Positions 37,985-50,066 of a DNA stretch of 64,000 bases are shown here, one piece after another. The notes below the pieces were generated by a model. It saw nothing but the letters and a program-made list of their open reading frames with translations. It searched no databases and had not been told where the DNA came from. Source of the DNA: Nectonema munidae (taxonomy: Eukaryota; Nematomorpha; Nectonematoida; Nectonematidae). Positions within the stretch are counted from its first letter, which is position 1. Every line of letters begins with the position of its first letter. The position numbers were made by a program, and so were the translations under genes. The stretch lies in the NCBI GenBank assembly GCA_030549495.1, contig JAUIRK010000898.1, forward strand, positions 930,001 through 994,000. Reading direction: 5' to 3'.

Positions 37985-38462
37985 ACTTGACAATGAAGAG
38001 AAATGCAAGATTTATCTATAAGAGGTTGGAATCGTGCAGTTGAAGCGAAAATGTGCAAATGGACACAGTTAGTTTTTGGAGGAGGAAAAAAGAATCATTG
38101 GCGTTGTTACAAAAGGGGCTGTAGAAAAGAGAAAGGAGTACGAACAAATAATTGGCTTGTTTCTTCATGGCTGTCAGCATATAGTTCTCTTCATTTATTC
38201 ATGGGCGTATGAACTGACTTCAATAAAATATTGCGATAGAGAATTTGGAATGAATAAAAACTGGAACATGCTGAGATAGATGAAGCATTGTTTGCCAAGA
38301 GGAAAAATTATGTTGGTCGAATTCTTCCACAACAGTGGGTGTTTGGGGGTATTTGCATTGAAACTAAGGAAGTTTTATGTTAAATGTTAAAGATCGCACA
38401 GAAAGTACTCTAATTTCGCTCATCAATAAATACATACGTCCCGGAACAGTAGACGATTATTA
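37985..38462 (+). mobile_element. Merlin (ISXO2-like) transposon fragment 1
   Basis: Broken frames give the order expected of a Merlin transposase, the eukaryotic IS1016 relative. First a zinc-ribbon-like start (KRKCANGH, then NHWRCYKRGCRKEKGVRTNNW), then IVLFIYSWAYELTSIKYC, then the DDE region DEALFAKRKNYVGRILPQQW and VFGGICIETKE. It stops before the last catalytic block, near 38462, and has several frameshifts. Confidence 0.75.
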
Positions 38463-38479
38463 GCATTAGTTTTTTAGAA

Positions 38480-38755
38480 TGATTTTTTTACGATTAAGTC
38501 AAATATGTAATGATGAGAATTCTAGCATTTCTTTTTTCCAATGGAAAGGAATTCTTCATCAAGAACGAAAATGCCGAAATGGTCATATAATAAAACTGTC
38601 TGTTGGAAAACAAAATAGATGGCAGTGTAAATTTCGTTCATGTAGAGAAGAAAGAGGAGTAAGAACAAATAATTGGTTCGAAAATATTCGTTTACCTTTT
38701 CGGTAAGCAGCATTGTTTATATACTGTTGGGCACACCAGTCTAGTATAAAAAAAT
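38480..38755 (+). mobile_element. Merlin (ISXO2-like) transposon fragment 2
   Basis: A second N-terminal region begins again just downstream: SQICNDENSSISFFQWKGIL, RKCRNGHIIKLSVGKQNRW, CKFRSCREERGVRTNNWFEN, then a stop and ALFIYCWAHQSS. The zinc-binding Cys residues are better kept than in fragment 1. The two copies differ, so this is a separate insertion rather than a recent duplication. Confidence 0.7.
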
Positions 38756-40749
38756 TCTAAATTATATTATATAATAATCAGAGAAATGTTGATGAAACAG
38801 TAAAAAAGTAAATCATTCACTAAAATTTTTTTTAGATTGAGGGGGGGGGGGAAGTAAAAGTACCCAAAATTTTGGAAAGTAAGTTTACCGATATTAAAAT
38901 GATCTGATGAGCCAAATATTGTAAAGAGGTAATAAAATGTGAATTTTTTTAAATTATAATTCTAAAATATGGGTTATGTAGACATTTATGCAAAGGAGAT
39001 TCTGTTATAGGAATGTCTATGTTTCCTGCATGGCAATTTAATTTTTTTTTCCCATTCGGGCTTGCATAGCTGATTGTAGGCCCTCTTGAGTTTCAGTTTT
39101 TTTCAGAGGTGTTGTAATATCAGAACTGGCATTCTCAGATTCTGAAGACATTTTGGTATTGGATTGGAATGATTTGATGATGCTAAACTAAAGTTTACTT
39201 GGGTATTCTAAAAATAAAACATTTGGATATTTTAATTTTTTATTACTATCATATATGTTCAATCAAAAATTAATATAAAAATACGATACAGTCAAGATAT
39301 TTTTAAGCTTTACTTTATAATGATAATAATGGGCAAACAAAATTTGAATGAAGAGTTTTTATTTTAAAGTGCAGAATTTTTTAGGATGCAATTTTTTTAG
39401 TCTGACCGAAAAATAAGTTTAAATATTTAAAATAGTTTTTCGAAAAATAATTTTTTATCTCTTCAGAATCATAATTTTTGAATTATCTTTAAATATCCGC
39501 AAAAAGTAAAAATCCGTAGAAAAATCCGAGTGAACAAAAAATCTGTCCGTAGAAAATTTTCCTTACGAAAATACGGATAAATCCGTAGATCTGGCAACAC
39601 TGGATACCAAAACTAAATTTCATCTTTTATTTCTTGGAATAGCATGAATAAGCCCGTATTCGACTAGTATCAATATTGTTTATAAATTGGGATTCATCCT
39701 TTAGTATTTTACTAACTTGGTTTTTGATGAAACTAAAATCGGTAGGGAGTTTACGCAAACTTAATTTAGCCGAGTTAATAATTTGATTACTTGATATTTT
39801 TTCAAGTATTAAGCGCTTTTTATTGAACTTTGACATATCAGGTAATTTAGATGAAATCTAAGCAAACTCAATCCAGAAAGAGGTGTTGTTCAGTGCGTAA
39901 GAGTTAGCAAAAGTAGACATTATTAAATTTTCACTCTGACACAGTATGTGCAACAAAACTTTTGAACACAAGAACAGTCAAACCAGGGCCAATTAATTTT
40001 TTATACCAGCAACATTTCACATAGTATGATTTGTATGCTCACTCACATATTAAATCACTTCGGGCTAAGATTTGTATAAGACTATGATGAGTTTAGCAAT
40101 TAATAATGTCAAAAAACATATCTTTGATAGCAAAGCCTTTTTTATTTTTAACGATAAAATGTTTTTAATTTTGAATATTAAGGTTTTCCCTATTGCTAAA
40201 GTTTAAAACTGTATTTAATCTTTGTCTAAAGAATGATTCTCTTCCAAGCGTTCATATTTTCGAGATGTCCATAGTACTACTGAAGTCTCCTTGACCTGAG
40301 GCATTTAACAATTAACTCTTAACTGAAGTGTTTTTAAAAAGATTAATTGAAACAAAGCCCAATGCTATATTTTCAAGTGTATTAAGACTTACCGTTAGTC
40401 GTGGTATAATAAAGCGTTATTATTTTGAGCATTTTTATAAGTTAATTCTTTCTTTTAAACTTCTTATTTTTGCAATTTAAAATAATTTTAATTTTATATT
40501 TGTATCAAATGCTAAAGCCCTTAAATGAAAGTAAAGGTATTTTTGCAATTGAATTTAATCATTTTCTTTGTTTATTTGTTTATTTTAAATAATTTCAAAA
40601 ATGCAACTAGTGTTACAATTTTTAAATTTGAGGTAGTGTCTCATTTTTTATTCCCTTCATTTAAAACTTGCTTGCATGCATGTATGAAATATATTTGTAA
40701 AAAATTTATGATACAAATTCTAGGAAACAAACTTTTGATACCTGTGAGA
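38756..40749. other. Mostly non-coding, upstream of the CDK2AP1-like gene
   Basis: Contains one terminus-like sequence, CAGTGTTGCCAGATCTACGG on the minus strand from about 39602, typical of hAT-like MITE ends, without a partner. A 69-codon minus frame (39627-39836) has no known relatives. A splice acceptor (CAAATTCTAG, about 40715-40724) suggests a 5' UTR intron for the downstream gene. Confidence 0.35.
39038..39151 (-). CDS. Small open frame, 37 codons, uncertain
   Basis: The frame starts MSSESENASSDITTPLKKTE and ends SAMQARMGKKN. Its composition is acidic and serine-rich, then basic, with mixed codons, unlike the Lys/Phe/Ile-rich noise nearby. I do not recognise it. It could be a first coding exon or chance. 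Confidence 0.2.
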   Translation of the reverse strand: MSSESENASSDITTPLKKTETQEGLQSAMQARMGKKN

Positions 40750-41358
40750 ATGTCGAAATGTAGTCAAGAAGATGAAGAACCAGTTACCAAGTGTGCCAAA
40801 GTTGATGAAAACGATGGAGTAGTTAGCGCTGAGGTTGGCGCTATACCTGAAAGTAATCCTACTAGAAATGCTGATCCTGAAATACCTTTCAAAATGGACG
40901 AAAATAAAGATAACTTATTTTCAACGCTCACAACAAATTTGCACGAAAAAGACGCCTCTTTGGATCCTGAGAAGAGTAAGACTGATTGTGATGCAGGCAA
41001 TAAAGAAATCACGGATACAATTGATCCGAGCCAAAAAAATGACTCTTGTAAGAGTGCAGAGAAATCGAACGAAGATGTTTTGTGTAATGGTAAAGTGGTT
41101 CGCGAAAATGATTTAGAAGAAAAGAAGACAAACATCGAATCCCAACAACAGCCGCAGTCTGCTCAACAACAACAACAGAGTCATACCAAGTCTAAGTATG
41201 CGCAACTTCTTGACATAATGAATGAGATGGGAAGAGATATTCGACCAGCGCACTCTGGGAATCGTATTGCTTGCGAGAGAATCAAAAGATCCATAGTCCA
41301 TTCTCGTATTCTCGTTAGAGACTGCCTAAGAGAAACTGAACAATATGCAAAAAGCTAG
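40750..41358 (+). CDS. Cdk2ap1: CDK2AP1/DOC-1-like NuRD subunit
   Basis: A 202-residue protein. The last 54 residues (149-202), beginning KYAQLLDIMNEMGRDIRP and ending VRDCLRETEQYAKS, align closely with the C-terminal domain of human CDK2AP1/CDK2AP2 (KYAELLAIIEELGKEIRP, VRECLAETE). That domain forms a helical dimer and joins the NuRD chromatin-remodelling complex in the nucleus; the Cys in VRDCLRE corresponds to the cysteine linked to dimerisation. Residues 1-128 are acidic and low-complexity, followed by a Gln-rich run (about 130-143). The protein is longer than the 115-residue human form. I chose MSKCSQED because the upstream frame is hydrophobic AT-rich sequence ending at a likely splice acceptor. 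Confidence 0.88.
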   Translation: MSKCSQEDEEPVTKCAKVDENDGVVSAEVGAIPESNPTRNADPEIPFKMDENKDNLFSTLTTNLHEKDASLDPEKSKTDCDAGNKEITDTIDPSQKNDSCKSAEKSNEDVLCNGKVVRENDLEEKKTNIESQQQPQSAQQQQQSHTKSKYAQLLDIMNEMGRDIRPAHSGNRIACERIKRSIVHSRILVRDCLRETEQYAKS

Positions 41359-41399
41359 AGTAGAACGAAAATGTTCAGATTCATTACTTATATTTCTAA

Positions 41400-41405
41400 A
41401 TTAAA
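41400..41405 (+). promoter_or_regulatory. Putative poly(A) signal (ATTAAA)
   Basis: ATTAAA lies 42 bases after the CDK2AP1-like stop codon. A common variant hexamer, assigned by position only. Confidence 0.35.
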
Positions 41406-42009
41406 GTTAATTTATTTTTTGTATTTTTGTCCTTTATTTAAACTTATAGATTTCCCTGTTTGAATTTGAAAAATACAACGTTGAATACTTGCTGATGCTT
41501 TAGGGTGTTTACAATTACTGTGATTACCAACAACATTATTTATCCTGTAAAAAATTTGTATCACACGTCAACATCATACATGTTTTGTTATCATTATTAA
41601 GCGTCAAAGTGGAATAATGCATATATAAATTATATATATCATTGTGTACTTGTTTTTTCAGGAAATTTACAATGAATATATATATTCATGTAATATAGAA
41701 TTATATCTTGATTATATGTTTGAGTGAATAATATTTTTTAAATGAGAGTACAATATCAAAATAGGAAGAATTTAGAAAATGGGGCAATAAAGGAGGGAAA
41801 CTGCTTTGAAATTGTTTGTTTTAAGTTATATGAAAGGAAACAGGTCAATACGGCCCCATAACAATTCGGCCTCTAAATGTATTTATATAAATATTCTCTT
41901 GCGGCCGAAATGTTCAGATACCCGATTTTCTTGCTGCTGAATTTTCCCCAAACCATATGAAAATTCATTTAAAAAGAAAAACAAAAGATAAATCTTTTAA
42001 AATCAGTGC

Positions 42010-42146
42010 TTAAAAGGATTAAAAGCTATTTTTTTCAATGAATTTTATGCGCTTTGAGGATCAGAATTTTGAAGACTCACCGCCTGCTTTATATATTTTA
42101 AACAGACGATTTTCATTTCTTGGAACACTGGTCCTCAAAGCGTTAA
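42010..42146. mobile_element. TTAA-type MITE, copy 3
   Basis: The right end reads GGTCCTCAAAGCGTTAA. The interior shares TTTTTCAATGAATTTTATG and CAGACGATTTTCATTTCTTGG with copies at 48.8 and 49.9 kb. The left end is unclear. Confidence 0.5.
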
Positions 42147-42527
42147 CATACAAGATTTTTTTTATTATTGCGACATTGGTGTCTCGTTGGTCCTTTGTGG
42201 AAAAATAATATGACCAAGAATTATATATATAAGTAAAATTGAAAAGTATAAATTATTTGGCCAACGGTATGATTATTCTGCTAATAATAGCGTGCAAGTA
42301 AATTCTTGAATATAAAAATGAGAAGTGAAACGCGCTCGCGTGCACGCAAAAATAATTGATATGAGATAATGATAAGGGATCATTCATAAATTTTTGTCAA
42401 TCAAGGATATGTGTCTGATAAATATATTTTCTAATGTATTGCAACTATTTTTGTTTTCTATTTCTTATTGATGACTATGAAATGTTTAATGATGCAAATT
42501 TAAAAAATTATCCAAAATGTCATTATT

Positions 42528-42664
42528 TTAACCCATTTAAGGCCAAGCAAAGCAGACGATATCTAAAAAAACGCAGACGATTTATATTCAAAGTCATTGA
42601 AAAAAACAGACGAAGATGAAATGACTTATGTTCCAAAATAGGAACATGGCCGTAAATGGGTTAA
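42528..42664. mobile_element. TTAA-flanked MITE, copy 4
   Basis: 137 bp, starting TTAACCCATTTAAGGCC and ending GGCCGTAAATGGGTTAA, with a near-perfect inverted terminus and TTAA at both ends. The interior repeats the GCAGACGAT motif. It is a close relative of the copy at 62.8 kb in opposite orientation. Confidence 0.8.
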
Positions 42665-43749
42665 TATCAAAATGATTTTTCACTGGAAACAATATAAAAT
42701 ATTTTAGAGCTACAAATGTCCTGCGCCCCCTACTGACCCTTGTTGACCAATTTCCCAAAATATATTTTAAATCGCCCACGTTGGGACCATAGTTTTATTA
42801 GATAATGAAGGTGGAAAACTCTTTGTAATTGGAAAAAGATAATTATAAATGATTTCATGAGGATAGGAATTTTGAAAAAGGATTGGTTAACAAATATATA
42901 GAGTGGTGTCTGTTCATATTACCCGATATTATAACACATCATATTGATAAAAAAACCAAGATTAACAAAAATCTTTTCAATAGAAAAGCTCTGGTTTAAA
43001 TTATGTGCTAAATAAATCATGAGTTTTTTTCAAACACAGATTGTACAAAATGAATTTTTCATGAAAGCAGAGCTACCAAGGAAAGATCAGTTTAGAATGA
43101 AGAGGCAAATTTGATATCATATAAAGTAAAATGAAGTAGACTACCAGCTGATAGTGAATTTGTAAGCAAAATAATAGAGGTTCTATTGAGATATATAGTT
43201 CAAAGCTGTCTCTTTGATTATTAAACAAATGGAACAGTAATATTATTCACCATGTCATTTTATAAAAAATTTATAAATTTAAATTTTATGAGCTTTTAGG
43301 AAACATAACCTCAGATCGCATTGAGTAGAAATTTGGTCCCACCCCTATTTATGAGATGATAAAATGATTATTATGTCAAGAACGAAAGTTATTTTATCGA
43401 TTGGGCTTAAATATATAAAAGTCAATGTAGTGTCGAATTAACTAATAATATAACCATTTTGACACCATTGAAATGTAGTATTCATTACCTTTATGTATAT
43501 TAACAAAAATACCGTCATGAAATATAGGAAGGCCGATTTACTAAATGGAAATAAAATTTTTCAAAAATGATAAAAAAAAATATCTGATCACAGCTTAACC
43601 AGAAGTAAACATAACCACAATTTAAATCCATAGTGCCAAAATATTTTCATAATCAAATTGAGCATGTTCCATCAACTGTGTATGGATAAGCTTATTTTAA
43701 ATTATTGAGGTATTAAGTTACATCTGAAATAGAATTTAATGACAGGTGA
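42665..43749. other. AT-rich stretch, nothing recognised
   Basis: No gene, RNA or transposon signal recognised. Confidence 0.3.
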
Positions 43750-44042
43750 AATATTTTGGAAAGTTAGTTCATTAAACATATTAAGCCAAAAAATGTGGAA
43801 TTATAATATTTTTTGAAGTTTATATATTTGGCATTGATTGACAGGCTTTATTGTTTTCTGACAGGTTTGATTGATTTTCATCAAAAATGTATCATACCAT
43901 CGGATTCGCAATAATTTATTTTATAGGTTCACGTCAGAATTTTGTAAAAATATTTCATATTTTAGGAAAGGAAGAGGGGGCATGGCAAAAAGCCTCCCCC
44001 TTGTCATCGAGGAAATGAAAATGGCCAGTCACGAATAGGGTT
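43750..44042 (-). mobile_element. Fragment of the array-element family
   Basis: Reverse complemented, it starts CCCTATTCGTGACTGGCC, then ATTTTCATTTCCTCGATGAC and a GGGGGAGG block, then a copy of the GAAAATCAATCAAACCTGTCA segment found at about 11740-11930. It is the left end of the 11.6-14.5 kb family without its array. Confidence 0.6.
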
Positions 44043-47000
44043 TTCCTCTCAATAATAACATTCATCAAATAAGAGTGGATAGAATCGCTTTAAACATTTA
44101 AGGTAGTTTGCCATATAAAAGATGTATGTCTAATTAATTTGATAATTAAATAATTTCAACTCTATTAAAATAATATTAAATGAAATTTTGTGTTCAACGT
44201 TATAAGTCTACTCTCCTCGAAGATTTAGAAAAGTTAGGCTGAAATTATTCGAATCTTGTATTTTGTAAATTGGTATTTCATTCTGCCAGCAGTATTAGGG
44301 ATTCTTTTCCTTGTCCTAGTCAGTGTGCTGTTTAATCTAAACTGTCTGTATAGTTGTGTAAAATGTAGATGGAAAGCAAAGATATCTTTACGCATTCTTT
44401 CAAGGGAGGATGGGAGGGCGTAAAAGAAGGAGAAAGTTGGACATTTATGAATGCGAAATTAGAAGAGCACTCTACTATTGCTGGACAAAATTCCGTTCGA
44501 CATAATCTCGACAATAATTTGAAGGGGACATGTTGACACCAAGAATTTTACTGAAACAACTAACTATGATATAGTAGTCCATTTTTTGCAAGTAAGCAAG
44601 ATTTTGTAAAAATTTTAGAATTTAATAAACCAAGAGTAATTTTTTAATATTTGAAATAATAAGATTGGAAAAAGAATCAATAAAAACAAAATCATAAATG
44701 TATGAAAAACAAAGGATCTTCTTTAAGATTCACATATAAAGCTTATTAATGAATGTTTTGTACAAGGCCTTTCAGTAACTCTGTGATGTAATCCCATTTT
44801 AAATGTCAATTTTATAGTTTGGGACGAAATCTCATTATTTTGTTGGAAGAAATCACATGTCAACGAAATCTCTTCACATTCTTTCTAGTATAGGATCTTT
44901 TTCGTTTGTTCAATACGTTCCACCATCCCCACATTTATAAACCTTCTGAAGATGTACTAATTTTGAATAGCTCAGATACATTTTAAAGTCGATGGGAACT
45001 TAAGTTTCAGCTGTACATTCTTCTCATTTGCACCATTATTTGAAAATAGTATCCAAACTCATTGGCATTTAACAGCCAACTAAGGGGTATGTAAAAGATG
45101 GACACAATCCATGGCCTGGCACAACTGACGAAACAGCGTGGTTTTAAGTGCTTCTCCTTTGATATGGTTGACGACGGATAAGAATGAGACAAAAATGATA
45201 ATGAGGTTAAAATATCATTTAGTTTAAATCAATCATTGCCCACACAAAAATTTAAATATATGTGGAAATCAAATTTAAGTCATTTTGTCACCCCCAAGAA
45301 TATATTAAAATCATATTTAGATGATTTTATTGAAAAAAAAAAAAATATTTAAAAAAAGGGATAAAATAATTCAAAATCTGGGTTAATTAGACGTTGAAAG
45401 TGATGAATTTTAAAAATGTGTTTCTTATGGAGAATGTTTTTAAAGACTTTTTTGGCATACATAATGTTAATTTGTATATATCGTAAATTTAATGAGGACT
45501 TTAATTTTCAACATAAACAAATTTGATGAATTCGGAAACAAATTTTACACCTGCTTCTTTATTCGCTGGAAGTTAGAACTAACATGACCAAAGCCTTAAC
45601 TTAAGACATAGTAACAAGCCGTCAAAACATTCCTACTTATGTTCAAATTTTAATTCTCAAATGAAAAGTTTTAGTCTGTTCTCTGATTATTATTATTTTT
45701 CCAGACACCTTTACGAAGCAATCTGAGTTTATCTTAGCCTAATATAATTCATTTGTCTTTTAAATTTTTTAAATATTTTTACAAAAAATTGTATACTTCC
45801 TAATAATGATGTCGGTATTTTATTTAAATATTATATCTGAATTATAGAACATCCAACAATTGCTTGAGAAAATTTTTGATTGACATGATCGTTAAGTAGA
45901 AGATTACCAAATACGGTTAAAAAACAATAAGCAAAGCAAATTAAACATATTGATTAATTTTTGACATTATAGGCAAAAGCTTACTAATAATAATTGTTTG
46001 GTTTTCTTTGAGCAAATTCAAAAAAACTAATAAAAAAGAAAATGGTCGTAGCATATGTTAAATTTGAAAAATTCTTTTTTATGCCAGTTTTTATGGAAAT
46101 TAATTTCTTATTTCATCCTCACTAATTGAGTTTTCAAGAAGAATTTTTTTTACCATATGCGAATTTTTGAAAGCATTTTAAAATTTTAAAAGGTTTTTTC
46201 TTTTACGAGCTTTGACTTCTATCAAAAAAGAATGAGATCTTTCTCTCCCATTTGTATTTCAATCATTCTTTCCAATAATAAGTATAGGAAAAAAGTTCTA
46301 CTTATTTAATTTTATATCAATCTTTACTTTTCGGCATTGAAGAGTTAATTCTGAATCAGATGACAAATGAGAACTTTTAAAAAGAGAATCCACTTTATCT
46401 TTATACATTTCCTTTGTTGGGTACGTTAATCATAATTTTTTAAAAGAAAAGTATTGGAACTCGATTCAGCTTACAATCCTTCTTCAAATTGTGTTGCTTA
46501 AACTACGTTTAAAATCTTAGAAAGATCTTTTTTTCAAGTTTTTATTTTACATTAATTTTTGAAAAAGTCCAATTTGTAAAGAAGACTTAGTAAATGCTAA
46601 TATTCGTGTCCATGTTTTTTTTAAAATTTTGTATAAAGACTAAAATAAATCATTACAGAGAAAGATGAGTTTCTTTAATCTATTGCTTATTCTGAAAAGA
46701 TTCAATTTCGTTAGTTTCACTTACTTTTTCTTTTTAGCGAAATATCAAAAATCATCAACTATACTTTAATTTTTATTTTGTTTAGATTAAAAATGAAGTT
46801 GTCCTTGTCTAATTCAACATATGTTTCAAAATGCTCATCAAAATTCTTTATTTCAAATTTATCATTCAACAAAAAATTTCTTTTATTTTCTGTGAGAAAA
46901 AAAGAAAGAGTTTTGAGAAACATCCATTTTAATTTTTGAAGGATGTCTTAGAATAAATTTTTTTCGAAAAATTAAATGAAAAAAAAGTATTAGAACTTAA

Positions 47001-47219
47001 GTTTTAATTTTTAGTTGTAATTTAGATCATTGGATTCGTCAAAACTACATTCAATCGATTTTTCAATTGGTAATGAATATAATGGATACTTTATATAAGA
47101 ATGATCTTTATTTTATATGAATTAGTTGTTTCAACAAAATGTGCAAAAAATAACGATAAAAAACTTTATCGCTGTCTATAAATGATAAAAATCAACAATT
47201 TGTTAAAACGCTTTATCGC
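44043..47219. other. 3 kb with no recognised gene
   Basis: Short frames at 44332-44514 and 45007-45192 on the minus strand give no recognisable proteins. AT-rich throughout. Confidence 0.3.
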
Positions 47220-47963
47220 TTAACTCTATTAGTGACGGCCTATTTTCATTTCCTCAGTTACAGGGGGGGGGGGGGGCTATAAAGGCGTGTATATTTAATG
47301 TAAAATTTTAATTAATGTTCTCGGAGACAGATTTTAGAAATAAACCGCAAATTTGTTTCACACTTATAAGTATTTTGAAATCCAAATGCAAAAATAATAT
47401 ATAAATGAAATAGGCATTGTTGATTTGATATGAAAATGTGTATATTTCATGTAAAATTTGATCAGTGTTCTCAAAGACATATTTTAGAAATAAACCGCAT
47501 ATTTTTTTCAGATTGATTAACATTTTCAAATTCTAAATGCAAAAATAATTTATAAATGAAATTGCGATTGTTAATTTGTTATAATAATGTGTATATTCCA
47601 TGTAAAATTTGAATGAATGTTTTCAGAGACAGATTTTAGAAGTAAACCGCAAGTTTGTTACACACTTATGGGTATTTTCAATTTCTAAATTCCAAAAATA
47701 AGTCAAAAAATGAAATCAGCATGCCCGATTTCATATAAAAAAATATTCATGTAAAATTTGAAGGTATATTTTATTAGATATATTTCTCATCCTTCAAAAT
47801 TTTGATTGACCATGATTTTGAAAAAATTTAAACTATAAAGTGTTATGTGTTCAAAACTGTATATATTTATAAATTTTCAAACGAGTATATAATATAGAAC
47901 CAAAGTTATAAGCCATATTTTCTCCTCTCGAATAAATAACTCCATTTGTTTCAATAGGGTTAA
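47220..47963 (+). mobile_element. Array-bearing element, second copy
   Basis: It begins TTAACTCTATTAGTGACGG, followed by CCTATTTTCATTTCCTC and a G-run, and ends AATAGGGTTAA. The interior has about 3.3 units of the 155 bp repeat (AAACCGCAAATTTG, CTAAATGCAAAAATAA and TGAAAATGTGTATATT blocks). The 3' block TAAAGTGTTATG, then GAGTATATAATATAGAAC, is shared with 14215-14280. TTAA at both ends supports a piggyBac-like mechanism. Confidence 0.7.
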
Positions 47964-48839
47964 ATATTTGGAAAGAAAAAACTTCCCCAAATTTTAATAA
48001 TAAAGTTTGATTATTTAGGGTCTGACGATTTTTCTCATTTTTTTCCTGTTGATTTAACTATGTTGTATTTTCCAAAAAAATATGTGAAAGAATACTTTTG
48101 ATGATTTTAAATTATTTTTTCTGTTTTTGTGCTCTGAAATTCTTGTTTAGAATAACTTTGTTTTGATTCAAATCTTATAGATTTTAAATAAGTCAAAGGA
48201 ACAAAATTTAATGTTTGAAGAGGATGGTGTAATACATGCTGTAGTTTAGGTTTTATCAAAAAAACGGTTCTGAATCAAAAAAATCTCGATTGGAACTTTC
48301 ATCTGGAATTAATTTGCATCATTAGCAAATTGTAGCTCAGACAATCAATTTCAGCTCATGTTTGTCGTTTTAATTTTTGAAAAAATATTTAAAAATGTCA
48401 TCTTAATCATAGATGACAAAATTCCTAAAAAAAACAAATGTGAAGTTTTCTAACACTCAGAAAACTTTTAGAGATCATTTGCCACCCATTTTTGAGAAGA
48501 TGTGCTTTTAGTCAAATTCGTGAGATGAATTTGACTACTCTAACAGAAATATATAGATATAGAAATGAATGTAAATTTATAATAATTAGTCAAACTTGAT
48601 GAGGAGACGTTAAAGACTGTAATATACTTCGTTTTAATCATCTATAACTAGAGATAATTAGAAAATGTTTTTTCATTCCTTTTGAATAACACGTGGATTT
48701 TTACCCAGTTAGTATATTTTATAAATTAGAGATAATAAAAAATCTATTGTAAATGTCAAATTATTCCTGAATACAATGATTTTTATACCGTTATCTTTCC
48801 AAAGTTATTATACCAAACAATACACGTAGCAAACTTTAT

Positions 48840-49060
48840 TTAACCCTTTAACGACCAGAATAATCAGACGATATCTAATGTAAAGGAGAAGATTTGTATT
48901 AAAGAGCATTGATAATCGCAGACGATTTTATTTTTTAAAAGTGAGTACCAGAATTTTGAAGACCAATCGTCTACTTTTTTTCAATGAAATTTTATATACT
49001 TAAAGCATACGATTTTCATTTCATGCTACACCGGTGTCATTCTGGTCCTCAAAGTGTGAA
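48840..49060. mobile_element. TTAA-type MITE, copy 5 (long form)
   Basis: Starts TTAACCCTTTAACGACCAG and ends TCTGGTCCTCAAAGTGTGAA, with a degenerate right TTAA. The interior holds CAGACGATATCTAATG and GCATACGATTTTCATTTCATG. Confidence 0.6.
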
Positions 49061-49639
49061 TCGGCCACTGGTTTTGTATTATAAAAGAGGCAATACTTAA
49101 AATAGCAGAAATTTTAAAGAATCGAACAATGTTTTTTTTTATATTTAAAAATAATTAAAATTAAGAAAACTTATTGATTCAGAGTCTTTTTCGCATATAA
49201 CAAAACGATTTATTATCATGGAAAAAAATATTGTTAACTTCTTTTAAAAATAAATATCACATTCACATTTATTATACACTTCAAGCAAAATAAATATAAA
49301 TCAAAAGCAACTTCAAAATTTAAAATACTACCCAAAAGTGAAAATTAAAACGAGAAAGAAAAAGTAAACCATTTTGGTGAAAATAGTTTGAACTTTATTA
49401 TGATCGTGACTTTGAATATCTAAAATTTTGCAATGAAAAATTTTTTTTCCATTAATGGAGGGACACATAATGAGGGTTTGTCCTTCGTCTCCAATTTCTT
49501 GAGGTTTTGGAAGATATCAAAACATGTGACAGATGCGTTTTTCAAAAGTCATTAAATGAACTTAGTTCATTCTTTCTAAGCGATCGATCATATAGAAATT
49601 TTAAAATATTGTTTTTCAACAAAAAGAAAAGCTTTCATT

Positions 49640-49775
49640 TTAACCCATTAAGTCCCAATGCTCCCATTTGGGAACATAAGTAATTTCATCTTCTCTGCTT
49701 TTTTCAATGACTTTGAATATAAATCGTCTGCGTTTTTTAGATATCGTCTGATTTCTATGGTAGTTAATGGGTGAA
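49640..49775. mobile_element. TTAA-type MITE, copy 6
   Basis: Starts TTAACCCATTAAGTCCCAAT; the right end AATGGGTGAA is a mutated inverse. The interior (CTGCTTTTTTCAATGACTTT and AAATCGTCTGCGTTTTTTAG) matches the copy at 62.8 kb. Confidence 0.7.
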
Positions 49776-49930
49776 ATAAAATATATTTTTCAAAATCACG
49801 ATACAATCTCTAAAAATACTAATTTCGACTTCTCTTACCGATACAGAAATTAATGGATATAGTTCGATTTAACACCACACAGAAATTTAAACATTCACAT
49901 TTATTACCACTCAAAGAGATTAGTGGAAAT

Positions 49931-50066
49931 TTAATTGCCCCTTTGAGCACCAACATTTTGAAGAGGATTCGTCTGCTTTCTTTTTCAATGGAATTTTATA
50001 CATTCAAAGCAGACGATTTTCATTTCTTGGGTCACTGGTGACCCACTGGTCCTCAAAGGTCCTTAT
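49931..50066. mobile_element. TTAA-type MITE, copy 7
   Basis: Left end TTAATTGCCCCTTTGAGCACC, right end TGGTCCTCAAAGGTCCTTA. The interior GCAGACGATTTTCATTTCTT is shared with copies 3 and 5. Confidence 0.55.

Noticed and set aside
39627-39836. 69-codon minus frame as a gene
   Set aside because: No known domain, no splice support, and composition close to AT-rich noise.
40764-41135. 123-codon minus frame and 93-codon plus frame over the CDK2AP1-like gene
   Set aside because: They are shadows of the real coding frame, which has a recognisable C-terminal domain.
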